A program made the position numbers and the translations under genes. Below the pieces are notes generated by a model. It was not told the DNA's origin. It made no database searches and worked only from the letters and a program-made list of their open reading frames with translations. This document shows positions 16,389-26,540 of a stretch of 47,563 nucleotides of DNA, piece by piece. Position 1 is the stretch's first letter, and each line of letters opens with the position of its first letter. The stretch spans positions 1 through 47,563 of the forward strand of contig JAGQWJ010000023.1 of NCBI GenBank assembly GCA_020437395.1, written 5' to 3'. Source of the DNA: Ignavibacteriota bacterium (GTDB taxonomy: Bacteria > Bacteroidota > Ignavibacteria > Kapaibacteriales > UBA2268).

Positions 16389-18659
16389 ATGAAATTATTT
16401 CTAAAGATTACTTTGTTTTTTTTGTTTCCAATTTTGGTTAGTGCTCAATATGAGAAGCTAACGCATTATAATATATTCAATAATGTGTTAGATGTTATGA
16501 GTTTAGAAGATGACCATTTTTTATTATATGGAAATTTTGGTGGAGTTTTAAGAACAACTGATGCAGGTACTACTTGGGATCAGAAGTTTTCTGGTACACA
16601 TAATGACATTCTAAGTATTCAAAAATTAGAAAGTAATCTTTACGGAATAACTAGAAATGGTGAATTTATTGTCTCTACTGATAATGGTAGTAGATGGGAA
16701 ATTAATAAGATATCAAATCAGTTTTTCTCAGATTTCTATATAGAAGGAAATAGTTTCTATATTTCTCAATTTACAGATTCTATTATGTACTCAAATGATT
16801 TGGGTAAGACCTGGCAATCAAAATTTGTTGTTAATGATACTTTGAAAACAATTTATTCAAAGGACAATAAAATAATAGTTAATAGAAATTTCAAAGAACT
16901 ACTTACAACTGAAGGCAATGGATGGATTCCACTTAATAATCCATAATTTAACTTGGGTAAACCAACTGTAAATATAAGAGCAAGGAAAAATAAACTTTAT
17001 TTTATTTCAAATCAAGATATTGCAATATTAAATGAGAATATGGATTGGGATGAGTATTCCATTGGAATATCAGGAATAAGTGAAGTACTAGACACAGAAA
17101 ATCATTTGCTTTGCTTTGTATATGACCAGTTTACAGATGAATCAAAAGTTTTGTATTTCAATAAAGTGAGCAATACTATTGATAAAACTGAAATACTAAC
17201 TGACCCTAGATTATACAAATTGTCTAATCGAGTTACTTTTGCTAATATAGATAATGCAGGTAATATAATAGCTACAAGTGTAGGCAAGACTATATTCCAA
17301 AAGAAAAAAGGTGACTCTAGTTGGAATACTGTAAATTCATTTATGTTACCACACGTAGACGCCCTTAATTGGCTTTATTTTTACGATAAAGATACTTGGC
17401 GATTTATGACATTCGATGGAAATTTTCTAAAAACTAACAATGGAGGAAATTCTTTCACTCAAGGTGAACATTTTACTATAGATACAATAGATGAGAATAC
17501 TATAAGAAAAGGAAGAATTAAGTCTGTTAGATATATTACTCCTGATTCAATATTAGTTGCATTAGAAAATAGTGAGCAAAATAGAGCGATTAGTACGAAT
17601 GGAGGAAATTCATTTACAAAATTTAATGTTGAGAACAGTACATTATCTAACGCAAATTTTGTAAAAGATTATGGTGATTATGAAGTTTACTTTCAAAATT
17701 ATGACTTATGGGAATATTTTACTGTTTTTTCTACGAAAACGGACAATGGCGATATTGATACTTTATTTAAGATTGAAGATGTAAATATAGTAGATATAAA
17801 GGATTTTCAAGGAAAGTTATTACTTACCACAAAAGTAGATACTGTTGGTAATTTTGACTTTTATTTGACGGATGAGAACTTTCGTAATCCAGAAATAGTT
17901 TATTCATTAAAATATGAAAATGAAGATCCTGAAAATTCCTTTGTGAGTGAAGTAATTAAAGTATTTGTAGTGGATGATAACGATATATACTTATTCACTA
18001 CTCGATTATTAAAACCAAGTTTAGACAATTATACAAGAGTATATAAGATTACTGATTTTAATGAAGACCCAGAAATTGTACTTGATGAAACACCAATTTA
18101 TTTTTACTTATATAATTATAATTTGGGTGATGATAAGCTTGTAACAATAGGTATTGGTGACTATGAAACACGTGAAATAAAATACTATTATAGTAAAATA
18201 TCTATAGAGAACGGCTTTGAGTATGAGCTAATAAGTGAATTAGTTGACTTACCTTTGTTATCAGTACATCATGCAATTAATGACAATTCTATGTATTTTT
18301 ATAGTAAAACTGGACATTTCTGGAAACCAATAGAAGAAGATAGAATACCAACTAAAGTGGAAGATGAGCTAAAACCTCCCCCAATTTGGACTATGCCACC
18401 TTATCCAAACCCAGCAGCAAATAGCACAAGAATACAGTTCTATACTGATAATATGACTGATATAAGCACACTCCAATTTAATGTAGTGAATATATCAACT
18501 GGTAAAAGAGTTGAGAATTTGAACTACAGTATAGAGTCGAACAATCAATGGAATGGAACTGTTATTCTAGATACTAAGAATATGATTAGTGGTAGCTATT
18601 TACTCGAATTCAATTTTGGTAAAACTACAAGTACTCAAAAGTTGATAATAAATAGATAA
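16389..18659 (+). pseudogene. T9SS cargo protein gene (Asp-box/BNR-like propeller) split by one in-frame TAA
   Basis: The first 185 codons (16389-16946) carry a signal peptide (MKLFLKITLFFLFPILVSA) and three Asp-box-like motifs (TTDAGTTW, STDNGSRW, SNDLGKTW). A TAA at 16944-16946 ends it. The same frame continues without another stop to 18659, with two more such motifs (TNNGGNSF, STNGGNSF) and a C-terminal T9SS type A sorting domain (PPYPNPAANSTRIQF ... MISGSYLLEFNF ... QKLIINR). The signal and the sorting domain thus sit on opposite sides of one stop codon, strong evidence of one ancestral gene of about 756 codons, a sialidase/YCF48-like propeller protein. The downstream part can begin only at TTG 16953 and would lack a signal. 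GGAG precedes the ATG at 16389. Confidence 0.7.
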
Positions 18660-18701
18660 TATCACAACCTCAGTATAATAATCGAACATTAAGAATAAAA
18701 A

Positions 18702-18726
18702 AAGGGGCAAGTCAATCTTGCCCCTT
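18702..18726. terminator. Bidirectional terminator between converging genes
   Basis: A perfect 10-base-pair stem (AAGGGGCAAG / CTTGCCCCTT) with a TCAAT loop sits between the T9SS cargo gene (plus) and the TonB receptor gene (minus). A-rich sequence to its left gives a U tract on the minus transcript, and TCTAATTTT lies to the right, so it probably ends both, better for the minus strand. Confidence 0.8.
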
Positions 18727-18757
18727 CTAATTTTAATCTATCTATTTAATCCAATAC

Positions 18758-21235
18758 CTAGAAATTATAAGTGAACTTCAATGTACTCAACCTAGGTATT
18801 AGTGTACCACCGAATACTTGATAGTGAGTAGTATTGAATATATTATAGATATATAATCCCATATTCATTTGCTCAGTTACGTCATATCCAGCACTTAGGT
18901 TGAATAGAGTATAAGTAGGAACAGTACCGAATTGGATACCAGCTAACCACTCATAATCATCTACATAGTTCATCTGTAAACTAACATCGAACGATTCAGG
19001 AACGTCGTAAGTTATTGAGGCGTTCAATCTATGCGGAGGAGTGTTAGGGTAAATCTCTGGGTCACCTTCCTCTAGATTAATTTCTGCATCATAATACATA
19101 TAATTTAACGTGAATTTTAATTCGTCTGTTATGTAGTAGTTAGCCCCTAACTCTAATCCATATTGGTTCACCGAACCAATGTTGCCATTTGACAGTGCAT
19201 GTAGCGGAGTACCGTCAAGCGAAACTAATGGAGCAACGTTAGTTGAGTATTTGTCCAAAGCATCATATACATATTGAGTAGCAAATTCGTTGTACTCTTC
19301 GAACCCATCACCTAAGCTTGAGCTCCATTTTTGCAAATCTTTATTTGCATTGGCAACGAAAGAAGTAACGAAATCTTGAATCTGATTATAGTAAACATCC
19401 GCAGTGATATATAGCTTATCGCTTATTATACCCTTGTATCCAATCTCATAGCCAAGATTCTTCTCAAGCTTCAAATCTTCATTCCCAACAGCACGAGAGA
19501 TCGGCTGCGGTAATGAGTTAACGAAATCCGGATTACGTGGGTCAGTGCTTATCAGCCCCAAACTCTGCCCACTAGCATCTCTACCTGACATAGCAGAAAT
19601 AGAGTCTAGAATCTCAGTTTGTAAAGCGTTATAGTCGAATAGACCAGTACCAAATTTGTATTTCTCGCTATTTGCAAATACAGGAGCTATTGGTGACCAT
19701 CTGAAATATTCATTATAGTTTGGTCTTTGGAAACTACGGCTAACGCTGAACCTAAGCGTATTGGCTTCATCCAAATCATAAACTAAAGCAGCACGAGGAG
19801 AGAAGAAAGCATCGTGTATATTCGACTCATCGAATCGAGCAGAAGCTACGAATTTCAAATCCTCAGCTATTTTCCAAGAAAGTTGACCATAAACACCATA
19901 GAAATTTGCATCTATATCCCTTGAAAGAGTTCTATTCTGTGCTAGTAATTGTTTGTCATAGCTTGCACCAAAGATAACGTGAAATTTTTCATCTTTGTCA
20001 GCATAGAAATTATACTGAGCATCTGCAAGTATATCTTCTTCATCATTTTGAGTGAAGAAATTTGCATGCAAAAACCAAATAGAATCTTTTGAATATCTAT
20101 TAGTGTAGTGAGTATGGAAGTTGAAGTTCTCCGAATTGTACTCTAATCTAGCATAAGGTTTGTACAAATCCTTGACTAGAACACGCCCCAAATCGAATGA
20201 GTAAGTGTCGTTTCCAGAGTTTGACATACCAACTTCTGCAACCACTCTTTTATCAACGTCGAAATCATAATCCATACGGAAAGTACCGTAAGTAGAAAAT
20301 GTCTCGCGTTCCTGATGCGACAAATCTCTCAACTCACGTCTCAATCCAGCATATTCAAGAAGCGAATCTGCATTACGATTGCGAGAAAGATTCAAACTAG
20401 TCGACCGACCAGCGGTAACTTTGAAGCTAAGCTCATCAGTAATCAGAGCAGCATATCTCAGATCTAGTCGGTTAGTTTCGTAATCACCAGTAGTGGTTGA
20501 TACTTTACCGCCGAGTACATCACGAGGAGCATAACTCTTCATATTGATAACACCATTGAAAGCATTGGCACCATAAAGTGCTGCATTAGGACCACGAACG
20601 AACTCAATAGTCTCGAACTCGTCTGCTGGCAATTGGAACGAATTCCACTCTTGCGCCGATAGTAGCATTAAGTGGTTCTCTCTTCCATCTTGGAGTACTA
20701 ATACTCTTTTGTTCATAGTATTAGTGAATCCACGCGTGTTTACAGTATAGTCAGTAGTACCGCTACGCAATACTTCTACACCTGTCATTCCGTCAAAAGC
20801 AGCCCCTAATTGGTTCGCTCTCGACTTCTCCTGCACTTGATCTGCATAGAGCACGTCTATCGCCCCGGGCGATTCCGTTACCTTCTCCAATCTCTTGGAA
20901 CTTGCGGTGACCTCGAGGTCATCGAATGTATAAGTCTGGTAATTTAGCTCTATGTTTAGTTCGGACCTCGAACTAACATCAATCGTAGTATTGTACTTTT
21001 GGAACCCGTGTTCCTTCACGAAGAAAGTCAAATTGCCATCTTCGATATTATTGAAGTTAAAATAACCGTTATCATCTGTAACGGCGATCTTACCAGTCTC
21101 TAATATCTTGACTACAACTTTCCCCAAAGGCTTCCCGGAATCCTTATTTACAACTTTGCCTTTTATACTTGCTGCAGCCATAGAAATGACCATTACAAAG
21201 TATATAAACAAAGTTAGAATAATTAGCCTTTTCAT
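18758..21235 (-). CDS. TonB-dependent receptor with carboxypeptidase-regulatory N-domain
   Basis: Outer-membrane receptor of 825 residues. A signal peptide (MKRLIILTLFIYFVMVISMA) precedes a CarboxypepD_reg-like domain (IKGKVVNKDSGKPLGKVVVK, about 24-105), a plug domain (TVNTRGFTNTMNKRVLVLQDGR; IEFVRGPNAALYGANAFNG, about 118-235) and a 22-strand-type barrel ending in LKFTYNF with a terminal Phe, as needed for barrel assembly. It imports an unknown ligand with TonB energy. Its ATG overlaps the stop of the upstream MFS gene (TAATG), so it is translationally coupled and is the last gene of a menA-MFS-receptor operon. That context hints at an organic ligand connected to MenA, but this is inference; siderophore or cobalamin-like ligands are alternatives. 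Confidence 0.9.
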   Translation of the reverse strand: MKRLIILTLFIYFVMVISMAAASIKGKVVNKDSGKPLGKVVVKILETGKIAVTDDNGYFNFNNIEDGNLTFFVKEHGFQKYNTTIDVSSRSELNIELNYQTYTFDDLEVTASSKRLEKVTESPGAIDVLYADQVQEKSRANQLGAAFDGMTGVEVLRSGTTDYTVNTRGFTNTMNKRVLVLQDGRENHLMLLSAQEWNSFQLPADEFETIEFVRGPNAALYGANAFNGVINMKSYAPRDVLGGKVSTTTGDYETNRLDLRYAALITDELSFKVTAGRSTSLNLSRNRNADSLLEYAGLRRELRDLSHQERETFSTYGTFRMDYDFDVDKRVVAEVGMSNSGNDTYSFDLGRVLVKDLYKPYARLEYNSENFNFHTHYTNRYSKDSIWFLHANFFTQNDEEDILADAQYNFYADKDEKFHVIFGASYDKQLLAQNRTLSRDIDANFYGVYGQLSWKIAEDLKFVASARFDESNIHDAFFSPRAALVYDLDEANTLRFSVSRSFQRPNYNEYFRWSPIAPVFANSEKYKFGTGLFDYNALQTEILDSISAMSGRDASGQSLGLISTDPRNPDFVNSLPQPISRAVGNEDLKLEKNLGYEIGYKGIISDKLYITADVYYNQIQDFVTSFVANANKDLQKWSSSLGDGFEEYNEFATQYVYDALDKYSTNVAPLVSLDGTPLHALSNGNIGSVNQYGLELGANYYITDELKFTLNYMYYDAEINLEEGDPEIYPNTPPHRLNASITYDVPESFDVSLQMNYVDDYEWLAGIQFGTVPTYTLFNLSAGYDVTEQMNMGLYIYNIFNTTHYQVFGGTLIPRLSTLKFTYNF

Positions 21236-22413
21236 TATGCTAATTCCTCTGGTTTGTTATAAAAAAACGAAAAAATCGTTAATATCGAAACTGCGAAAAC
21301 AACGGAAACAATGTAGATACCATCTACTCCGATTCCGTCCGAAAAGTAAACGAATACTGCACCACTAAGTACAGGGCCTAGTGCCTGACCTACTTGTGAA
21401 AGCATTCGGTTGAATGACATGAGCAAAGCTCTGTTATTCTCATCTGAAAATTTTATTATCATTGATTGCGAGTTAGGAAGTACAAATGAATGCGATATAC
21501 CAAAAATAGCTGTCGATATAAAAAGCATATACCATTCGTTATAAAGCGGAATCATACCCAAAGCTAAACCGTATCCCAATAGTCCTATTTTGAGTAAGCT
21601 TTCGTGTTGGAATCTCTTCAAGAATTTGCCTAGGAAATACGCCGTTAGCGAAGTACTAATCGACATACTTGCAAGGATAATCCCGATGAATGTTGGTTCT
21701 AGTGCAAATCGCTCTTTTGCTACATAAGGTACATAGGTTATGAATGGCCCCATTAGTATTATAAAAAGCGAGATACTAACTATAAGCAAAGTTAGTAGAT
21801 TTCTATTTTTAATTAACTTGAGAAAGCTACTGAAGTATAATCTTGTTTGGTGTGATTTTCCTTTTACATCCAAATCTAGAAAGAAGAGCACATATATAGC
21901 AATTGGGATTGCTACTAGAGGCATATAGAACACATATTCGTAAGATATACCAGATAGTATCCCCCCAATAATTGGGAATGTTGCTGTACCTATACTAAGT
22001 ACACTGTGGTTATAACCCATTATCCTAGGTCTATCTGGACCAGCAAAAATATCACCAATTAAAGCTACATTTAGTGCTCCTAGAGATGCTGCACCTACTC
22101 CTTGTAGAAATCTGAAAAACAAAAGCATCTCGAATGTTTCAGCGACAGAACACATAAAGCCAGCCACTCCAAAGAGTAATAAGGCAGGTACTATGACTAT
22201 CTTCCTTCCAAATTTATCAGAAAGGAAACCGAGTACTGGAGTAAGTAATATTCCTGGTATTGCAAATACGGAAATGATCAATCCGAAATCTTCATCAGCT
22301 AGGTTAAAATGTTCTGCTATTCCAGGCAATGCCGGAGATACAGACGCAATACCTAATACAGCCATTAGTGTAACAGAGAAGATAATAATAAAGTACTTTA
22401 TATTAGTTTCCAA
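21235..22413 (-). CDS. Major facilitator superfamily transporter
   Basis: Inner-membrane carrier of 392 residues with 12 predicted helices. The MFS loop 2-3 signature is visible (GFLSDKFGRKIVIVPALLLFG, about 62-82), with the family pattern ALNVALIGDIF and FFRFLQGVGAA in helices 4-5, resembling drug/proton antiporters. It starts at TTG 22413, inside the last codons of menA; the next Met (residue 17) is within helix 1, so TTG is the probable start. Its stop overlaps the receptor's start. Coupling between MenA and a TonB receptor suggests it moves a small aromatic compound or iron chelator across the inner membrane, but direction and substrate are not determined. Confidence 0.85.
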   Translation of the reverse strand: METNIKYFIIIFSVTLMAVLGIASVSPALPGIAEHFNLADEDFGLIISVFAIPGILLTPVLGFLSDKFGRKIVIVPALLLFGVAGFMCSVAETFEMLLFFRFLQGVGAASLGALNVALIGDIFAGPDRPRIMGYNHSVLSIGTATFPIIGGILSGISYEYVFYMPLVAIPIAIYVLFFLDLDVKGKSHQTRLYFSSFLKLIKNRNLLTLLIVSISLFIILMGPFITYVPYVAKERFALEPTFIGIILASMSISTSLTAYFLGKFLKRFQHESLLKIGLLGYGLALGMIPLYNEWYMLFISTAIFGISHSFVLPNSQSMIIKFSDENNRALLMSFNRMLSQVGQALGPVLSGAVFVYFSDGIGVDGIYIVSVVFAVSILTIFSFFYNKPEELA

Positions 22414-23281
22414 GTACTATCCCCAATGATAATAATAAACTATCAACCATCATAAGTAAACCACTAAGGGCAAGCACAGTATTGTATTGCCTACCAACGG
22501 CTAATATAATTTTCTTAAATATAACAATAGCCAAAGGAAGAGCTAAAAAAGTGATTAGTATATATTCATGACTCGTTATCAAGTATAAATAAAACTGAAT
22601 TGCAAAGACCAGAAACATTAGCATATTGTAAAGTGCGATGGAGTGCTTTTCTCCTAATCGGACTGCTAGAGTAATCTTGTTTACTTGTTTGTCTGTATCT
22701 ATATCGCGTATATTGTTAGCTGCTAGGATATTAGTCGAGAGAATGCCCGGAACAAAAGATGCAACGAAAATAAACCAATCAACATATCCAGTAAATATAT
22801 AGAAAGTACCACACACCGCCACTATACCAAAGAAAGTAAGTACAAATATATCGCCCAACCCCTTGTAAGCTAATGGATATGGCCCACCAGTATAAGCCCA
22901 ACTAAAGAACAATGAGACAATACCAATGAGAAGTATATAATAATCAGATATAGAGACTAGGTATAACCCAGCCAAGAAAGTAATTACTATTGAAATAATA
23001 GAAGCCGACCACATAGCACGTACACTAATTCGACCAGTAGAAACGCCACGAGTAGAACCAAGGCGGTCATCGCCATCAGCACCCTTTTTGAAGTCGTATA
23101 TCTCATTAATGAAATTAGTAATTATCTGAATCATAGATGCACAGAAAAGTATAACTATAGCCGCTAGCCAATCGAACTGACCTTTGGTATAAGCATAGGC
23201 AGAAGCAATTAGCACAGGCGATATGCTAGCAGGTAAGGTTTTTAGCCGCAGCGCAGCTACCCAATCTTTGATTTCCGGCAT
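22403..23281 (-). CDS. menA: 1,4-dihydroxy-2-naphthoate polyprenyltransferase (UbiA family)
   Basis: Membrane prenyltransferase of menaquinone synthesis: attaches the polyprenyl chain to 1,4-dihydroxy-2-naphthoate. The start (IKDWVAALRLKTLPASISPV) is the MenA hallmark; the first Asp-rich motif lies at N59-x3-D63 (NEIYDFKKGADGDDR) and the second is NNIRDIDTDKQ near residue 190. About eight to nine membrane helices; 292 residues, normal for the family. It is the first gene of the operon and overlaps the MFS gene by 11 bases. Other men genes are not in the window. A dispersed repeat lies upstream. Confidence 0.92.
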   Translation of the reverse strand: MPEIKDWVAALRLKTLPASISPVLIASAYAYTKGQFDWLAAIVILFCASMIQIITNFINEIYDFKKGADGDDRLGSTRGVSTGRISVRAMWSASIISIVITFLAGLYLVSISDYYILLIGIVSLFFSWAYTGGPYPLAYKGLGDIFVLTFFGIVAVCGTFYIFTGYVDWFIFVASFVPGILSTNILAANNIRDIDTDKQVNKITLAVRLGEKHSIALYNMLMFLVFAIQFYLYLITSHEYILITFLALPLAIVIFKKIILAVGRQYNTVLALSGLLMMVDSLLLSLGIVLGN

Positions 23282-23628
23282 TATGAAAATAGTTAATAAG
23301 ACAACTTACGAATTTAACTAATGTCTATATATTTATATAACTTTTGTGAAAAAGGTGTCTCATTATTTATTTGGCAGAAAAGTAATATGATAAACCATCA
23401 TTCTGAACGAGCGGTGTAAAGAATCCAAAGGATTAAAAGATACTTCGTTCGTTTCGCTCACTTAGTGTGACGATATGCCTTAAAGCCCCTTGACAAAGGG
23501 GGTTTGGGTGATTTATTATATTTCTATTTTATAATAAGTTTGAGGGAAACATAAAATATAATTAGGATTTAATAGATAATATTTGTACGTTAGAATTACA
23601 TTTATTCAATGTTTTGCTGGAGGTCAAA
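23282..23628. other. 347-base intergenic region between menA and a T9SS cargo gene
   Basis: Divergent spacer. The left 110 bases are AT-rich and should hold the menA promoter. The middle (23397-23515) is a palindrome-bearing repeat of distinctly higher GC, listed separately. The right part is AT-rich again, ending in a strong TGGAGGT ribosome site at 23618-23624 for the ATG at 23629. Confidence 0.5.
23397..23515. repeat. Dispersed-repeat-like palindromic element
   Basis: The left part has CATTCTGAACGAGCG and the right part TTCGTTCGTTTCGCTCACTT then GTGTGACGA, forming an imperfect inverted repeat of the REP type. It is followed by a second hairpin, CCCCTT-GAC-AAAGGGG, and GTTTGGGTGATTTATT. 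Composition is unlike the AT-rich surroundings. Such composites are commonly dispersed in intergenic regions of FCB genomes; only one copy is in this window, so repetition is inferred. Confidence 0.5.
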
Positions 23629-26538
23629 ATGAAATACTTACTTATCTTGCTCACTTTACTATCTTTAAGTGTAACTACACATTCTCAAAACTTAGTAAGA
23701 AATCCATCTTTTGAAGATACGCTATATTTGCCAAATTATTATTACGATGACAATATAATGAATTGTCTTTGTGATGATGGTACGAACACATGGAATATTT
23801 ATCCTTATACAAATCGAGATGTTCAATGCATTGGTTGGTATAACACATCCTATTTGTCAGTATCACGTCCCGCCTACTATAATCAAGATGTAGATTCTAC
23901 ACACAATAACTTTGAAGCGAGGCAAGTTGATGTACCTATTAATCATGGAAACGCTGTTAATCATTCTGCAATCCCACTTACACCTTGGTTGCCTACAATG
24001 ACAACTCCTGCTGATGGTAAAGCTTATGTTGGACTTTGTATAAAAAGGCATCATGAAGGGGGTAGGCCTTATACTGAACAAATTAGTCAAACTTTTATCA
24101 ACCCAGATACCAGCAATTATATGAAGGAAGGATTTAAGTATAATGTTTCGTTTAAAGTAGCAAAAGGAAAACCTGGAACAATGTGGACAGAGCATTCATT
24201 GAAGAGTGTGTCGGCATTGTTTTCAGATGCACCAATTAAGATTAATAACGATAGAGGATATAAAGCAAAAGACATTCAAAAAAAATATTTTATGGTTAGT
24301 AAACATGACAACCCTTCAGGTTACCTTACAAGTCATGGTTGGCAAACCGTATCCGATACGCTGATAGCGGAAAAAGATTTAAAATATATGGCAATCGGAT
24401 TATTTGATGTAAATGTTGATTGGAATGATAACGGAAATAATCTTTTACCTGATAGTGTAGTTACACCTAATTCTACTCCTTCAACTACTGACCAAGATAT
24501 TTATTACTACATAGATGACGTGAAAGTAATCAATATGGGCTCTGCAAATTCCTGTGAATGTGATGATTTGGAACAAGATGTTCAATTAATAGCAACTCAT
24601 TCAACAAATGCAGATCAATGTTGTACCATAATCTACCTAAAAGTAGATGGACAAGAGGGAACTTGCAGAATTAATGAATACTATTGGAATAATACATTTG
24701 GCGCTAGTGGTGTTGTTAGTTTCATCGACGATTTAGGTACTAATCAAATTGAAGATGGAATATATGTACCTGTAGATACTATTTGTGTTGATGAAAGTTT
24801 CGACGGTGACTCAGTAGAATATACTTTCTATTTCAAAACATTAGGAGGTACATACGGCTGTTTTAAATCTCTTGATTTCATTATAGATTGTGCCGGTTGT
24901 CCTTGTGATTGGGCTATTGATTCAATTCCTGACTCTGGGGATTCGACCAAAAATGCCTTACGATTAGAAACAACATTTGTTGGTAGAGACTCTGCTAATA
25001 ACTGTTGTTTTGATATTGTATATATAAACAATTCAGCTATGCCAATAACGGTTGATAAATTTAGACTTTGGAAATTTGCAGGGAAAATTGAAAGTTTTAG
25101 TGCTTCTACTAGTGATGAATTTGAATTTATTGGCGATAATAGTACTTATGAGTGGTTAGTAAAATCAGGAGAAATAACCCCTTTTGACACTTTAAATCTT
25201 GGTACATTTTGTATATCAGATTCAAGTTCCGTACTTATAACTTGGGATTTGTTTCTCAATGCAGCTATTAAAGGCTACTATGTTCGATGTTTTGGAGACG
25301 AAAAAGTCCCACCTATAGAAGTAAGTTGTTCTGATTGCTGTCCAAATTCGAAATTAATCTTTGAAAAAATTGTAAACAGAAATGAATGTTGTATATATGT
25401 TGATTCATTAGAAAGTGCAAGTTGTGGAAACAGTATCAGCTATTACAATGTAACAGATACAAGTGAAACATTAATTTCAATGCCATTCGAGTTTTGTGCT
25501 GACAATTCGGATTTCCGACTCAGAGTTAAACTATTTGATGAAAACGAAACTGTAATTTGTATTAAAAACTACGACTTTAATGATTTATTAGTAGATTGTT
25601 CTTGCTGTGACGACTTAATAATAGATGTAAAAGAAGATAAATCTTACACAGGAAGTGGATGTAAGTTCGTAATTGACAATATACTAAATGATGATAATTG
25701 TAATTTTGATAGTAGTATCCATATTAAGACAAGCTACATTGATTCACTCGGCATCCATTATGCAGGGTTAGTGAATTACGAAGACTATGAATCTTGGTCT
25801 TATACTCTTTCTGGTTGTGAATCGAAAATTTTAAGATTTGATTTTTTAGATGATGGAAATGTAATATGTTCAAAAGATGTAACAATAAAATGTCAAGAGT
25901 GCAACGATTTAGATGTCTCCTTCGTAAATGCAGACTTTGACTCTGTTCTTTATCAAGGACAATACAGACCAAAAGACTGTTGTATAAATGTAATATTTGG
26001 TGATGCTCCTTCTGGAAATTGTAATTATTACCTCAAAGCATTTTATTTTCAAGAAAACTTACAAATGCAAGTTGATACAAATGATTCTGCACTACGAAAT
26101 ATCAGCTCAAGTTATGATACATTACAGCTTTGCGCTCCTTATCCCGACCCACAAGGACCAAATCATCAACAAGGTGCATTCTCAATACAAGCCACTATAG
26201 GGATTTATGACTCCGATGGTAATTTAATTTGTAGTTTCAATCCTGAAAGAATTTGTTATGATTCAACTGATTACACTAGTCCACCTACGAAAGTTAATAT
26301 TGATTTGGATAAAAAGTTAGTTACAGACGGAATTCTTAGTCTTGATTTTGAAAAGACAAATTATCTTAAATATACTATTTATAATCTTTCTGGCGATTTC
26401 GTATTAGGAAAAGAAGAATTGAATTTTGGTTCTGACGAATTAATATTGGATGTACATTCGTTAAAATCAGGTGTTTATTCAATCAATTTAGAATCTGACC
26501 AGCAAAGCTTTATTGTTATATTTAAAGTTGTGAGGTAG
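23629..26538 (+). CDS. Large Cys-rich T9SS cargo protein with five CxxC-type repeats
   Basis: Secreted protein of about 969 residues. Signal peptide MKYLLILLTLLSLSVTTHS; then a jelly-roll-like N-terminal domain opening with NLVRNPSFEDTL (about 21-300), of a type found in many Bacteroidota surface proteins. Five repeats follow, starting near residues 305, 420, 565, 655 and 752, each with a C-x(1-2)-C pair, an Asp/hydrophobic strand, then usually a CC pair and a later Cys, suggesting disulfide-linked Ig-like units. The C-terminal ~80 residues look like a T9SS type A sorting domain without the PNP motif (YTIYNLSGDFVLG, SLKSGVYSINLES, FIVIFKVVR). The ATG at 23629 with TGGAGGT upstream is clearly better than the TTG at 23614. 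It forms a unit with the next gene. Function unknown. Confidence 0.75.
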   Translation: MKYLLILLTLLSLSVTTHSQNLVRNPSFEDTLYLPNYYYDDNIMNCLCDDGTNTWNIYPYTNRDVQCIGWYNTSYLSVSRPAYYNQDVDSTHNNFEARQVDVPINHGNAVNHSAIPLTPWLPTMTTPADGKAYVGLCIKRHHEGGRPYTEQISQTFINPDTSNYMKEGFKYNVSFKVAKGKPGTMWTEHSLKSVSALFSDAPIKINNDRGYKAKDIQKKYFMVSKHDNPSGYLTSHGWQTVSDTLIAEKDLKYMAIGLFDVNVDWNDNGNNLLPDSVVTPNSTPSTTDQDIYYYIDDVKVINMGSANSCECDDLEQDVQLIATHSTNADQCCTIIYLKVDGQEGTCRINEYYWNNTFGASGVVSFIDDLGTNQIEDGIYVPVDTICVDESFDGDSVEYTFYFKTLGGTYGCFKSLDFIIDCAGCPCDWAIDSIPDSGDSTKNALRLETTFVGRDSANNCCFDIVYINNSAMPITVDKFRLWKFAGKIESFSASTSDEFEFIGDNSTYEWLVKSGEITPFDTLNLGTFCISDSSSVLITWDLFLNAAIKGYYVRCFGDEKVPPIEVSCSDCCPNSKLIFEKIVNRNECCIYVDSLESASCGNSISYYNVTDTSETLISMPFEFCADNSDFRLRVKLFDENETVICIKNYDFNDLLVDCSCCDDLIIDVKEDKSYTGSGCKFVIDNILNDDNCNFDSSIHIKTSYIDSLGIHYAGLVNYEDYESWSYTLSGCESKILRFDFLDDGNVICSKDVTIKCQECNDLDVSFVNADFDSVLYQGQYRPKDCCINVIFGDAPSGNCNYYLKAFYFQENLQMQVDTNDSALRNISSSYDTLQLCAPYPDPQGPNHQQGAFSIQATIGIYDSDGNLICSFNPERICYDSTDYTSPPTKVNIDLDKKLVTDGILSLDFEKTNYLKYTIYNLSGDFVLGKEELNFGSDELILDVHSLKSGVYSINLESDQQSFIVIFKVVR

Positions 26539-26540
26539 TT

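Noticed and set aside
25724-25972. Minus-strand ORF inside the Cys-rich cargo gene
   Set aside because: Its His/Leu-rich product is a shadow of the real plus-strand frame, with no ribosome site or family features.
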